From: Rubricoccus marinus
GTDB lineage: Bacteria > Bacteroidota > Rhodothermia > Rhodothermales > Rubricoccaceae
DNA: 64,000 nt
Assembly: GCF_002257665.1 (NCBI RefSeq)
Contig: NZ_MQWB01000001.1
Coordinates: 680,502 to 744,501, forward strand
Direction of reading: 5' to 3'
Part shown: one piece after another, positions 49,267 through 58,047 of the stretch
Layout of the letters: each line of letters opens with the position of its first letter
Numbering within the stretch: the stretch's first letter is position 1
Made by a program: the position numbers and the translations under genes
Notes under the pieces: generated by a model
Database searches by the model: none
What the model was told of the DNA's origin: nothing
What the model saw: only the letters and a program-made list of their open reading frames with translations

Positions 49267-52200
49267 ATGCTCCGCACCCTCGCTTTTTTCGCCCTCGCCG
49301 CGCTTGTCGCGCCAGAGGCCCTCGCTCAGACCTGCACCACGTCGTGGACTAACGCCGGGAGCGGAGACTGGAACGTCCCGGGCAACTGGGACAACGGCGT
49401 TCCTGGTCCGGCCGATGACGCCTGCGTCACGCTAGCCGGGACGTACACCGTCACCAACAACGCGCCGCCGCAGATCAACGTGAACTCGCTCACGCTCGGC
49501 GGCGCCAGCGGCACGCAGACGCTAGACACCGACGAAGGGATCGCAATCGCGGCGCCGAGCACGATTGGCGCGAACGGCCGGTGGGAGTGGAGGGTCGGAG
49601 TGCTCTCCGGCGGGGCCACGCTCACCAACAACGGCTTCGTTCAGTTCGACGGCTTCTTTACGGGCGCCCTGCGCGCGATCACGGGCCTGGGGACCGAACT
49701 CGTCAACGAGGGCACTATCGACTGGCTGGACGATCAGCTCTTCCTCGTCGATGGAGGCGCGCTGACCAACAACGGCACTCTCGTCAAGACCGCCAGAGGC
49801 GTCGCGACGGCAGAGCTCGAGACCTCTGGCGCGACGCCGGGGCTCTTCACCAACACGGGCGCCATCGACGTCCAGACGGGCCGGATCAACGTCGACGCGC
49901 CCTCGCGGACTGTCGGCGCCGCGCTCGGCGTGGCCGCTGGCGCCACGCTCGCCTTCGGTGGCGGCGACGCCGTCACGCACGCCTTTGCCGGGACCACCTC
50001 GGGCACCGCTTCACTCGCTAGCGGGGACGACCCTGCGGGCGTGTTGCTCATGAGCGGAGACGCGCAGTTTGCCGCCGACGCCGGGGCCATCTGGGACATC
50101 GCGGGCGCAGGCATTCAGTGGGACCAGGCCGACCTCATCGGTGGGCAGACGCTGACGAACCAGGGGCTCGTGGTCATTACAGGGTTCTTCAGCAACATCC
50201 AACGCTCCATCGCGGGTGCCTCGACGGCTTTCGACAACCTCGGCGTCCTGGACTTCCAGGATGACCAACTCTATCTCATCGACGGCGGCGCGCTGAGCAA
50301 CAACGGGACGATCATCAAAACGGTCGCCGGCGTTGCGACCGCGGAGATCAAGACCTCTGGCGCGGTACCGGGCTCGTTTACCAACACAGGGACCATCGAC
50401 GTCCAGATCGGCCGGATCAACATCGACGCACCATCGCGGACCGCCGGCGCCGCGCTCGGCGTGGCCGCTGGCGCCACGCTCGCCTTCGGCGGCGGCGACG
50501 CCGTCACGCACACCTTCGCCGGGACCACCTCGGGCACGCCCGCCGGCGTGCTCCGGATGAGCGGAGACGCGCAGTTCGAGGCCGAGGCGGGCGCCGTCTG
50601 GGACTTCGGCGGCACCGGGATTGAGTGGGTGGAAGCGGACCTCGTGGGCGGAGAGGCGCTGACCAACACCGGCCTCGTCGTCATCACCGGCTTCTTCAGC
50701 CTCAACCAGCGCTCCATCAACGGCCTCGGCACCGAGTTCGTCAACGCGGGCACCGTCGACTGGCAAGACGATCAGCTGTTCCTCGTCGACGACGGCGCGT
50801 TGACGAACACCGGGACGATCACCAAAACCCTTCCCGGCGTGTCGACGGCAGAGCTCGTGTTTGAAGGCGCGAACACCGGCTCTCGCCTCTTCGCCAACAC
50901 CGGCACCATCGACGTCCAGGTAGGCCGCATCGACATCGGCGTCGACTCACGGACCACCAGCGCGACGTTTATGGTGGCCTCTGGCGCGCAGCTGAACTTC
51001 GAAGGTGGGACCGATGTCACGCACGCGTTCGCCGGGACCACGACGGGGACGGCCGCGCCCGCACTGGGCGACGACCCTGCAGGCGTGATCCGCATGACCG
51101 GCGACGCGCAGATCGCCTCGCTCGGGGACGCGGCTTGGAACATCGGCGGGTCCGGCATCGAGTGGTTCACCGCAGACCTCATCGGCGGGGAAACGCTCAC
51201 GAACGGAGGCCTCCTCCGCATCACCGGGTTTTTCAACGGGGCGCGCCGCACCATCAGCGGGACCGAAACGGTCCTCGCGAACGCGGGCACCATCGAGTGG
51301 AACGACGACGAGATCGCGCTCGTCGCCGGTGGCGCCATGACGAACGCGGGCCTCTTCGTACGCACGCCCGGCGGCGTCTCGGCTACACGTTTGTACAGCC
51401 CCGACGCCAGCGGCTCGTTCGCAAACGCGGGCACCGTCGAGACACGCGGCAACACGCTCGACGTCGACGTGCCGATGGACCACCAGGCCGGTGGCCGCAT
51501 CGCGGGCTTTGCGCGGTTCGACATCGCCGGCTCCGCGTTTACCCAGTCCGGGGACACCTCGCCAGGCTCGCCCGACAGCACGGGCGTACTCGAATGGCGT
51601 GGCCAGCCCTGGGCCCCGGCCTCTGGCGCCACGCTGTTCGCCAGCATCGGCGGCACCACCGCGGGTGACGATTACGACCAACTCGCCGTCAACGACGCAG
51701 CCGCACTCGCCGGCACCCTCTCGCTTTCCATCGCCGACGGCGCCGCGCCAGAGGTCGGCGACAGCTACACCGTGCTGACGGCCACGAGCGTAACCGGCAC
51801 GTTCGACGCCGTCGACGCGCCGCCGGGCTACGTCGTTTCGGTTGCCTACAACGCGACCGATGTGGTTGTGACCGTGGACGCCGTCGGCTTCGTCATCACG
51901 CTCAACGGCAGCGAGGGCTGGCGCGCGATGTCGCTCCCGTACGCCGACCTCGGCCTGGGAGGCGATCCGCCCGGAGAGCCCATCACGCCGGGCCTGTTCA
52001 CGAGCATCTACACCGCCGGTTACCAGGGCGCCGACTTCGACCCCGACAACTCCGGCGACCCGACCAACCCGGGCGGTTACGCCAACGTCTTCCTCTACAA
52101 CGAGGCGAACAACACCTACCCCGTTCCCGCCACCTCCTCGTCCGTGCCCGAGGGCCGCGGCTTCTGGTTTTACGCCTTCCAGGACGAGGACGCCTACACC

Positions 52201-53454
52201 AACGGCGTGCAGGGTGTCTTCCCGAAAGAGCTTCTGGCGGCCGGAACGGCGCGCACCACGGACTTCTCCTTCCCGATCACGTTTACGCCAGCGGCTGAGT
52301 TCACCGGTGCCAACTTGCTCGGCAACCCGTACGACGAGGGGCTGGACTGGAGCGCCAGCGGCTGGACGCGCACCAACGTCTCCTCGACCATCTACGTCTA
52401 CGACCCGGCCTTCAACGTGGACCCCGTGACCGGCTACGGCGACTACCGTCAGTGGACCAACGGCGTCGGCGGCTCGCTCACCGGCGGCGTGATCCCCGTC
52501 GCGCAGGGCTTTTTTGCCTACGCGATGGACGCGAACCCCGTCCTTACCGCGTCCGCTTCCGCCCGCACCGGCACACGTCCCGACGTGTACGGCCTCACGG
52601 GCTCGGGCGAGAGCGCCTCTGGCGCCAGCGGCAAAACGGAGACCGTGCTTCCGCACGTCGCGCTGACGCTCTCTGGCGAGGTGTCCGGCCACGCGCGGGA
52701 GCACACCCTCCGGCTGGTTTTGGACGAGCAGTCCGCGCTCGGCCTGGACGCCCGTGACGGGTACGCCCTCGAAGCCTCTGGCGACGCCGTGCGCTTGGTG
52801 GCGCGCGTGCTGGGCGCCGACGAGGCGCTGGCCGTCGCGTCGGTCCCCGGCGAGGCGGAGATCGCCGTCCACGCCGAGGCGCTGGCCTCTGGCGAGGCGA
52901 CGAGCGCCGACGCCGAGATCGCCTGGGAGCCCGTCGCCATGCCCGACGGCTGGCTCGCGACGCTCCACGACCGCACGACGGGGCGCACCTACGACCTCAC
53001 GACCGAGGGCTCGTTCCGCCTCAACCTTCTCTCGGGCGATGCGCTCGTGCTCCCGGCCGAGGCGCCAGCGGCCAAGACGGCACAGGGCGCACTTCCGAGC
53101 GCGTACCCGCTCCGCATCCAGGGCGAAGTCGCGACGCGCTTTACCGTCGCCTTCGCCAGAGGCGCAACGGATACGGAAGCGGGCGTGACCGCGTCCGCGC
53201 TCGGCGTGCCGCAGCCCAACCCCGTCCGAGGCATCGTGCGCGTGCCGTACTCGGTCGGCGAAGCCGGCGAGGTGCGCGTGGCGCTATACGACGCGCTCGG
53301 CCGCGAGGTCGCCGTCCTCGCCAGCGGCGAGCGGGCCTCTGGCGCGCACGAGGCTACGCTCGACACGGAGTCGCTCGCGGCGGGCGTCTACGTGGTCCGC
53401 ATGACGGGCGCCAGCGGCTTCGCGGAGACGCGCCGGCTGACGGTCGTGCGCTAG
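49267..53454 (+). CDS. Large repetitive cell-surface protein with T9SS sorting domain
   Basis: A 1395-residue secreted protein. A signal peptide (MLRTLAFFALAALVAPEALAQ) precedes a G8-like or beta-helix start (SGDWNVPGNWDNGVPGPADDACVTLAGTYTV). Four repeats of ~175 residues follow (starting near residues 108, 283, 452 and 631), each with TLTNxGLVxITGFF, a GTxDWxDDQLxLVDGGALTNxGT block and a THAFAGTTSGTA block. A second segment (GWRAMSLPYADLGL ... FTGANLLGNPYDEGLDWS) is often found in T9SS cargo. The last ~85 residues (PNPVRGIVRVPYSV, VRVALYDALGREVAVLASGE, GVYVVRMTG) form a type-A T9SS sorting domain. It is likely exported through T9SS and attached to the surface, perhaps as an adhesin. Confidence 0.9.
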   Translation: MLRTLAFFALAALVAPEALAQTCTTSWTNAGSGDWNVPGNWDNGVPGPADDACVTLAGTYTVTNNAPPQINVNSLTLGGASGTQTLDTDEGIAIAAPSTIGANGRWEWRVGVLSGGATLTNNGFVQFDGFFTGALRAITGLGTELVNEGTIDWLDDQLFLVDGGALTNNGTLVKTARGVATAELETSGATPGLFTNTGAIDVQTGRINVDAPSRTVGAALGVAAGATLAFGGGDAVTHAFAGTTSGTASLASGDDPAGVLLMSGDAQFAADAGAIWDIAGAGIQWDQADLIGGQTLTNQGLVVITGFFSNIQRSIAGASTAFDNLGVLDFQDDQLYLIDGGALSNNGTIIKTVAGVATAEIKTSGAVPGSFTNTGTIDVQIGRINIDAPSRTAGAALGVAAGATLAFGGGDAVTHTFAGTTSGTPAGVLRMSGDAQFEAEAGAVWDFGGTGIEWVEADLVGGEALTNTGLVVITGFFSLNQRSINGLGTEFVNAGTVDWQDDQLFLVDDGALTNTGTITKTLPGVSTAELVFEGANTGSRLFANTGTIDVQVGRIDIGVDSRTTSATFMVASGAQLNFEGGTDVTHAFAGTTTGTAAPALGDDPAGVIRMTGDAQIASLGDAAWNIGGSGIEWFTADLIGGETLTNGGLLRITGFFNGARRTISGTETVLANAGTIEWNDDEIALVAGGAMTNAGLFVRTPGGVSATRLYSPDASGSFANAGTVETRGNTLDVDVPMDHQAGGRIAGFARFDIAGSAFTQSGDTSPGSPDSTGVLEWRGQPWAPASGATLFASIGGTTAGDDYDQLAVNDAAALAGTLSLSIADGAAPEVGDSYTVLTATSVTGTFDAVDAPPGYVVSVAYNATDVVVTVDAVGFVITLNGSEGWRAMSLPYADLGLGGDPPGEPITPGLFTSIYTAGYQGADFDPDNSGDPTNPGGYANVFLYNEANNTYPVPATSSSVPEGRGFWFYAFQDEDAYTNGVQGVFPKELLAAGTARTTDFSFPITFTPAAEFTGANLLGNPYDEGLDWSASGWTRTNVSSTIYVYDPAFNVDPVTGYGDYRQWTNGVGGSLTGGVIPVAQGFFAYAMDANPVLTASASARTGTRPDVYGLTGSGESASGASGKTETVLPHVALTLSGEVSGHAREHTLRLVLDEQSALGLDARDGYALEASGDAVRLVARVLGADEALAVASVPGEAEIAVHAEALASGEATSADAEIAWEPVAMPDGWLATLHDRTTGRTYDLTTEGSFRLNLLSGDALVLPAEAPAAKTAQGALPSAYPLRIQGEVATRFTVAFARGATDTEAGVTASALGVPQPNPVRGIVRVPYSVGEAGEVRVALYDALGREVAVLASGERASGAHEATLDTESLAAGVYVVRMTGASGFAETRRLTVVR

Positions 53455-53757
53455 GCAAGCACGTGAGACGGAGACGCGGAGGGCTCGCACAGGCGGGCCC
53501 TCCGCGCTGCGTTCGCCCCTGGCGCCAGAGGCGCAGGACTGGCGTGGGCTGCAGGTGCCCGGCGCCGTGATCGCCCGGCACGCGCGCTGTCCACGATGCC
53601 GGACGCAGAACCGCCGCGTATGCGAAGGTTTCGCCGCTAGAGGCCTCTGGCGTAGCGGTTGCAGACGAACGGGCAGGGCCTGCCGTTACCCCGCCCGCCA
53701 GCGGTGCGGCTCGCCTGTAGTCCCCACTCGCGGCCCCCCGCACAACTCCTTCCCCTC
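53455..53757. other. Intergenic region with terminator
   Basis: A 303-base region between the T9SS protein and a lipoprotein gene. It holds the terminator at 53476-53505, an imperfect decamer palindrome near 53517-53532 and another decamer near 53640. I see no further gene; the upstream extension of the lipoprotein frame lacks coding character. Confidence 0.6.
53476..53505 (+). terminator. Intrinsic terminator
   Basis: GCGGAGGGC (53476-53484) pairs with GCCCTCCGC (53497-53505), 21 bases after the T9SS protein gene; the T-run is weak. Confidence 0.6.
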
Positions 53758-54390
53758 ATGCGTACTGCCACCCTCTTCCTCCTGGCGGCTCTGCTTCCGC
53801 TTGCCTCCGCCTGCGACACCTACTACGAAGACGACCGAGATGACCGCGACGCGCTCGTCCGCGTGGTCGACTTCGAACTCGATACCGATGGCTTCGAACT
53901 GAGCAGCGACACCCGCACGGCCTCGTTCGACACCGATGACATTCAGGGCACCAGCGACCGCGACGAGGTCGAGGACGCGCTGCGCTTTGCCGGAGATGGA
54001 GCCCTCGTCCTCCTTTACGCGGACAACGAACTCATCCTCGACGTGTCCACGACGGGCCAGACCTACACGCCGCTTCCCGTAACCGTCGGCTACGAGGTTG
54101 AGCTGGACAGCGGCCTTCCGGTCGTGGAGTACACCATCACGTACACGTACGCCTTCGACAACGAGGACCTTTACGTGGACGTTCTCTCCTCCGCTCGCTC
54201 GGACAGCTTCCCCGGCGCGGACCAGGACCCCGGCGTGCTCTTCGCGGACCTACTGCCCAACGAGATCGAGATGCGCCTTGTCACGCTCGAAGCGGACGTT
54301 TACGCGCGGAAATCTGCCGAACTCGGCAAAACGGGAATCGACCTCCGTAACTATGAGCAGGTGAAGGCCGTCTTCAACCTACCGGACTGA
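53758..54390 (+). CDS. Lipoprotein of unknown function
   Basis: A 210-residue protein beginning MRTATLFLLAALLPLASAC, a lipoprotein signal with cysteine at 19. The mature part is very acidic at first (DTYYEDDRDDRDALVRVVDFEL) and then beta-rich (LVLLYADNELILDVSTTGQTYTPLPVTVGYEVEL, VEYTITYTYAFDNEDLYVDVLSS). No family is recognised. A strong terminator follows. The coding sequence has no decamer, in contrast to its flanks. Confidence 0.68.
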   Translation: MRTATLFLLAALLPLASACDTYYEDDRDDRDALVRVVDFELDTDGFELSSDTRTASFDTDDIQGTSDRDEVEDALRFAGDGALVLLYADNELILDVSTTGQTYTPLPVTVGYEVELDSGLPVVEYTITYTYAFDNEDLYVDVLSSARSDSFPGADQDPGVLFADLLPNEIEMRLVTLEADVYARKSAELGKTGIDLRNYEQVKAVFNLPD

Positions 54391-54419
54391 TCCTCGCGTA
54401 CCGATGCGAATCGTCCTGA

Positions 54420-54458
54420 GCGGGCCGCTTCCTGTAGGGGGAAGCGGCCCGCGTTTGT
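54420..54458 (+). terminator. Strong intrinsic terminator
   Basis: GCGGGCCGCTTCC (54420-54432) pairs perfectly with its complement at 54440-54452, followed by GTTTGTAT. It ends the lipoprotein transcript in a convergent gene pair. Confidence 0.8.
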
Positions 54459-54602
54459 ATTCGCCAGAGGCCTCCCACGCCAACATCGCGCCGTGCTTAC
54501 CACCCGCTTGCACTCGCATTACAGTTTGGTCAGGTGCGCCTCTGGCGCCGGGATGACTCCCCTCCGCGCGGTAGCGGCCCTGCTGTTCAGAGCTTGGTCC
54601 GC

Positions 54603-55367
54603 CTAGCCGTCGGCCTGCCCCTCCGCATCCAGCACGTGCCCCGCTTCGAGGACGCCTCGCCGCCAGAGGTCCTGCGCCAGAAGCCACGCCGCCGCGGCCC
54701 AGAACGCCCCGACCGTCCACCCTGCGAGCACGTCGGTAGGCCAGTGGACGCCGAGGTACACCCGGCTCATTCCCACCGCGAGCGTGAGCGTGACCGCCGA
54801 GGCCACGACGTAGATCTGGAGCCGCCTGGATGGCAAGGCCCGCGCCAGAAGCGCCCCGAGCGTGAGGTAGACCACGGCGGAAGTCGCCGAGTGCCCGCTG
54901 GGAAAGCTGGCCGACAGCGCCTCCATCCCGTGCGCGACGAGGTCCGGCCGTGGACGCGCAAACCCGGCTTTAAGCGCGAACGTCAGCGCCACCCCGCTGA
55001 GGACGGCGCCCGCGAGAAACGCCGCCATCCGCGGGCGCCCATCCAAGAGGAAAAACCCGACGCCGAACAGCGTGGCGAGCGACGTGAGCAGCACGCCCCC
55101 GAGCGCCGTCATGTCGCGGACCGCCTCCTCCACTGCGGAGGGCCCGATGGGGTCGGCGGTGTCTCCAGGGGTACGAAACAGGAGCAGTACCTGCTCATCG
55201 ATGGCGCGGGCCTCGCCGTCCGTCACCACGTCTGCGAGCCCCACGAACGCCCATGTGCCCGCCGCAAGGACCACGAGCGCGGCGAGAAGGGCCAGATCGT
55301 GCCTCTGGCGCAGGCTGGTGAGAGCGGTGCGGGCGGCAGCGCGGGCGCTGCGGAGGTGAGGAGACAT
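54603..55367 (-). CDS. PAP2-family phosphatase
   Basis: A 254-residue membrane phosphatase with about six hydrophobic helices. The three catalytic motifs are complete: KAGFARPRPD (KxxxxxxRP), SFPSGHS (PSGH) and SRVYLGVHWPTDV (SRxxxxxHxxxD). Such enzymes dephosphorylate phosphatidic acid, phosphatidylglycerol phosphate or undecaprenyl pyrophosphate on the outer face of the inner membrane; which one cannot be told. ATG 55367 is used because the upstream 40 codons have no coding character. Confidence 0.9.
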   Translation of the reverse strand: MSPHLRSARAAARTALTSLRQRHDLALLAALVVLAAGTWAFVGLADVVTDGEARAIDEQVLLLFRTPGDTADPIGPSAVEEAVRDMTALGGVLLTSLATLFGVGFFLLDGRPRMAAFLAGAVLSGVALTFALKAGFARPRPDLVAHGMEALSASFPSGHSATSAVVYLTLGALLARALPSRRLQIYVVASAVTLTLAVGMSRVYLGVHWPTDVLAGWTVGAFWAAAAWLLAQDLWRRGVLEAGHVLDAEGQADG

Positions 55368-55450
55368 CGGGCGTGTACGGGCAAGAGGGGGGAGGGTCCC
55401 CGAGATCCCTGACGCGGCGGCGGCGCACACGAACGCCAGAGGCTCCACCG

Positions 55451-55458
55451 TACTTTGA
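55451..55458 (+). promoter_or_regulatory. Candidate -7 promoter box (TACTTTGA)
   Basis: Lies 27 bases before ATG 55486 of the S9 peptidase gene and only three before ATG 55462, which favours the downstream start. Confidence 0.35.
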
Positions 55459-55485
55459 GGGATGCCTACCACGAACGCCCACACC

Positions 55486-57876
55486 ATGCGCCGACTGCTT
55501 CACCCGTACGTCTTCCTCCTCGCCTTTGGCCTGCCTCTGGCGGGCTGCGCGACGGCCCAGACCCCGGCCCCCACGACCGAGTCTGCGGCGATGCCGCCCG
55601 CCATCCCGATGCGGGCGCCAGAGGCCGCCCCCGCCGCCGAGCTCACGCTCCAGAAGCTGTTCAACAGCGGCGAGTTCTACGGCGACGGCTTCCAGGGCGG
55701 GCGCTGGGCCGCCGAGGGCCCCGAACTGCTCTACGTCGAGACCGACCGGGCCTCTGGCGCCAGTAGCCTCGTCCGGCTGGACCTCACCGACGACGGCCGC
55801 GAGGTGCTCATCGACGGCGCGCGCCTGACCAAGACCGACGGCGAGGGCCTCATCGCCATCGAGGACTACGAGTACTCCGCCGACGGCTCCAAAGCGCTGC
55901 TCTACACCGACTCCGAGCGCGTCTGGCGCCTCAACACCAAGGGCTACTACTACGTCTACGACTTCGCCTCTGGCGAGGTGAAGCCCGTCGCCGACCGCGC
56001 CAGAGGCCTGCAGATGTTCGCCAAGTTCAACGCCGACGCCAGCCACGTCGCCTTCGTGCGCGACCGCAACCTGTACGTCGTTGACCTCGCCTCGGGCGAG
56101 GAGGCCGCGCTGACCACCAATGGCGGCCCGGGCGCCGTCATCAACGGCACCTTCGACTGGGTGTACGAGGAGGAGTTCGGCCTCCGCGACGGCTTCCGTT
56201 GGCACCCTGAGGGCGACCTGATCGCCTTCTACCAACTCGACGAATCCGGCACGCGGGACTTCACGATGTACGACTCGCGCACGCTCTACCCCGAGCTGAC
56301 CAGCTTCCGCTACCCCAAGGTCGGCGAAGCCAACTCCGAGATCCGCGTCGGCGTGGTGGATGCCTCCTCCGGCGAGACCACCTTATTCGACACCGACACG
56401 TGGTTCGAGGGCGGCGACGAGACCGAGTACATCGCAGCCATGGGCTGGACGCCGCCGCTAGCGGACGGCGGGCGCGACGTATGGATGCTCCGCCTCAACC
56501 GTGACCAGAACCACGTCGACCTGCTCTACGCCGACCCGGCCTCTGGCGCGGTCCGTACGGTCCTCCAGGAGGACGTGAGCGCGTACGTCGAGGTGGAGAA
56601 CGGCTTCTCCGATACCGAAACCGGCACGATCACCTTTTTGCAGGACGGTGAGCACTTCGCCTGGCGCTCCCCGCGCGACGGCTACGGCCACCTCTACCTG
56701 TACAAGAACGACGGCACCTTTGTCCGCCAGCTCACCCGCGGCGAGTGGGACGTGACCGACTTCCACGGCATCGACGAGGCCGAGGGCCAGATCTACGTCA
56801 CCACGACCGCCAGAGGCCCGCTGGAGCGGCACCTCTACCGCGTGCCTCTGGCGGGCGGCGCGCCGGTCCAGATCACCGAGCAAGCCGGCACGCACTCGGT
56901 CGACCTCTCGCGGGACTTCGACTACTTCATCGACACGTACTCCAACGCGACCACGCCCGCGACGACGGCACTCTACCGCACGTCGGGCGATCAGGTCAGC
57001 GTCCTCGTGGACAATGACGCGCTCATCCAGCGCTTGGCGGCCTATGATCTCCCCGCGCCGGAGTTCATGACCGTTCCGGGCGCGGACGGCACGCCGCTCA
57101 ACGCGTACGTCGTCAAGCCGCGCGATTTCGACCCGAGCAAGGAGTACGGCCTCCTGATCCACACCTACGGCGGGCCGGGCTCGCAAGAGGTGCGCGACGC
57201 GTGGGCCGGAAACGAGCGCCTCTGGCACCACTACCTCGCCGATACCTACGGCGTGATCGTGGCCGGCGTGGACAATCGGGGCACGGGTGGCCGCGGTTAC
57301 GCCTTTAAGACCGCCACGCAGAACCGCCTCGGCATCCTCGAAGCCGAGGACCAGATCGCCGCCGGGCAGCACTTCGCCGCGATGGACTTCGTCGACGCCG
57401 ACCGCGTCGGCATCTGGGGCTGGAGCTACGGCGGCTACCTCACGCTTCTGGCGATGACCTACGGCGACGGTCCGGAGACCTTCGCGGCCGGCATGGCCGT
57501 CGCGCCCGTCACGTCTTGGCGCCAGTACGACACCATCTACACCGAGCGCTACCTCTCCACGCCGCAGAAGAACGCCGAGGGCTACGACCTGGGCAGCCCG
57601 GTTACTTACGCGGCGAACCTCCGCGACGACCAGGCGCTGCTCATGGTCCACGGCGACGCCGATGACAACGTGCACCCCCAGAACACGTTCGCCATGGCGG
57701 ACGCGCTCCAGGCCGAGGGCAAGCAGTTCGAGATGATGATCTACCCCGGCCGCACGCACGGCATCTACGAGGGCCGGGGCACCCGGCTCCACCTCTACAC
57801 GCTGATGACGAACTTCGTGCGGGATAACCTTGGGGAGGGCGCGATGTCGATGGCCTCCGCTGCCGGCACGCAGTAG
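55486..57876 (+). CDS. Dipeptidyl-peptidase IV-type S9 peptidase, lipoprotein
   Basis: A 796-residue protease. A lipoprotein signal (LHPYVFLLAFGLPLAGC) and a proline-rich stretch lead to the DPP-IV beta-propeller (LLYTDSERVWRLNTKGYYYVYD, FDWVYEEEFGLRDGFRWHPEGD, with the glutamate pair VYEEEF binding the substrate amino terminus). The alpha/beta hydrolase domain carries the catalytic serine in GWSYGGY (near residue 645), the aspartate in DADDNVHP (near 725) and the histidine in GRTHGI (near 756). It removes dipeptides from peptide N-termini in the periplasm, probably for nutrition. ATG 55462 is an alternative start. The gene ends in a decamer-built terminator. Confidence 0.92.
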   Translation: MRRLLHPYVFLLAFGLPLAGCATAQTPAPTTESAAMPPAIPMRAPEAAPAAELTLQKLFNSGEFYGDGFQGGRWAAEGPELLYVETDRASGASSLVRLDLTDDGREVLIDGARLTKTDGEGLIAIEDYEYSADGSKALLYTDSERVWRLNTKGYYYVYDFASGEVKPVADRARGLQMFAKFNADASHVAFVRDRNLYVVDLASGEEAALTTNGGPGAVINGTFDWVYEEEFGLRDGFRWHPEGDLIAFYQLDESGTRDFTMYDSRTLYPELTSFRYPKVGEANSEIRVGVVDASSGETTLFDTDTWFEGGDETEYIAAMGWTPPLADGGRDVWMLRLNRDQNHVDLLYADPASGAVRTVLQEDVSAYVEVENGFSDTETGTITFLQDGEHFAWRSPRDGYGHLYLYKNDGTFVRQLTRGEWDVTDFHGIDEAEGQIYVTTTARGPLERHLYRVPLAGGAPVQITEQAGTHSVDLSRDFDYFIDTYSNATTPATTALYRTSGDQVSVLVDNDALIQRLAAYDLPAPEFMTVPGADGTPLNAYVVKPRDFDPSKEYGLLIHTYGGPGSQEVRDAWAGNERLWHHYLADTYGVIVAGVDNRGTGGRGYAFKTATQNRLGILEAEDQIAAGQHFAAMDFVDADRVGIWGWSYGGYLTLLAMTYGDGPETFAAGMAVAPVTSWRQYDTIYTERYLSTPQKNAEGYDLGSPVTYAANLRDDQALLMVHGDADDNVHPQNTFAMADALQAEGKQFEMMIYPGRTHGIYEGRGTRLHLYTLMTNFVRDNLGEGAMSMASAAGTQ

Positions 57877-57897
57877 CACTTCATTTCCGTCCCATTC

Positions 57898-57934
57898 CGC
57901 CTCTGGCGTCCGCCGTGACGCCAGAGGCGTTTTT
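57898..57934 (+). terminator. Intrinsic terminator built from two decamers
   Basis: CGCCTCTGGCGT (57898-57909) pairs with ACGCCAGAGGCG (57918-57929) around an 8-base loop and is followed directly by TTTTT. It shows that the iterated decamer can serve as a transcription terminator. Confidence 0.85.
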
Positions 57935-58016
57935 GTGTCGGGGCGCGGCCTCTGGCGCGAGAGGCGGCAGCGGAGTTCGTGTCCAGAACCCAGACCTCCC
58001 TCGCCAGAGGCGCCCG

Positions 58017-58024
58017 TACCTTCC
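58017..58024 (+). promoter_or_regulatory. Candidate -7 promoter box (TACCTTCC)
   Basis: Twenty-three bases upstream of the aldehyde dehydrogenase gene; the same octamer precedes the gene at 62408 on the other strand. Confidence 0.4.
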
Positions 58025-58047
58025 GGGTCCCCAGCCGACCGCCCCCG

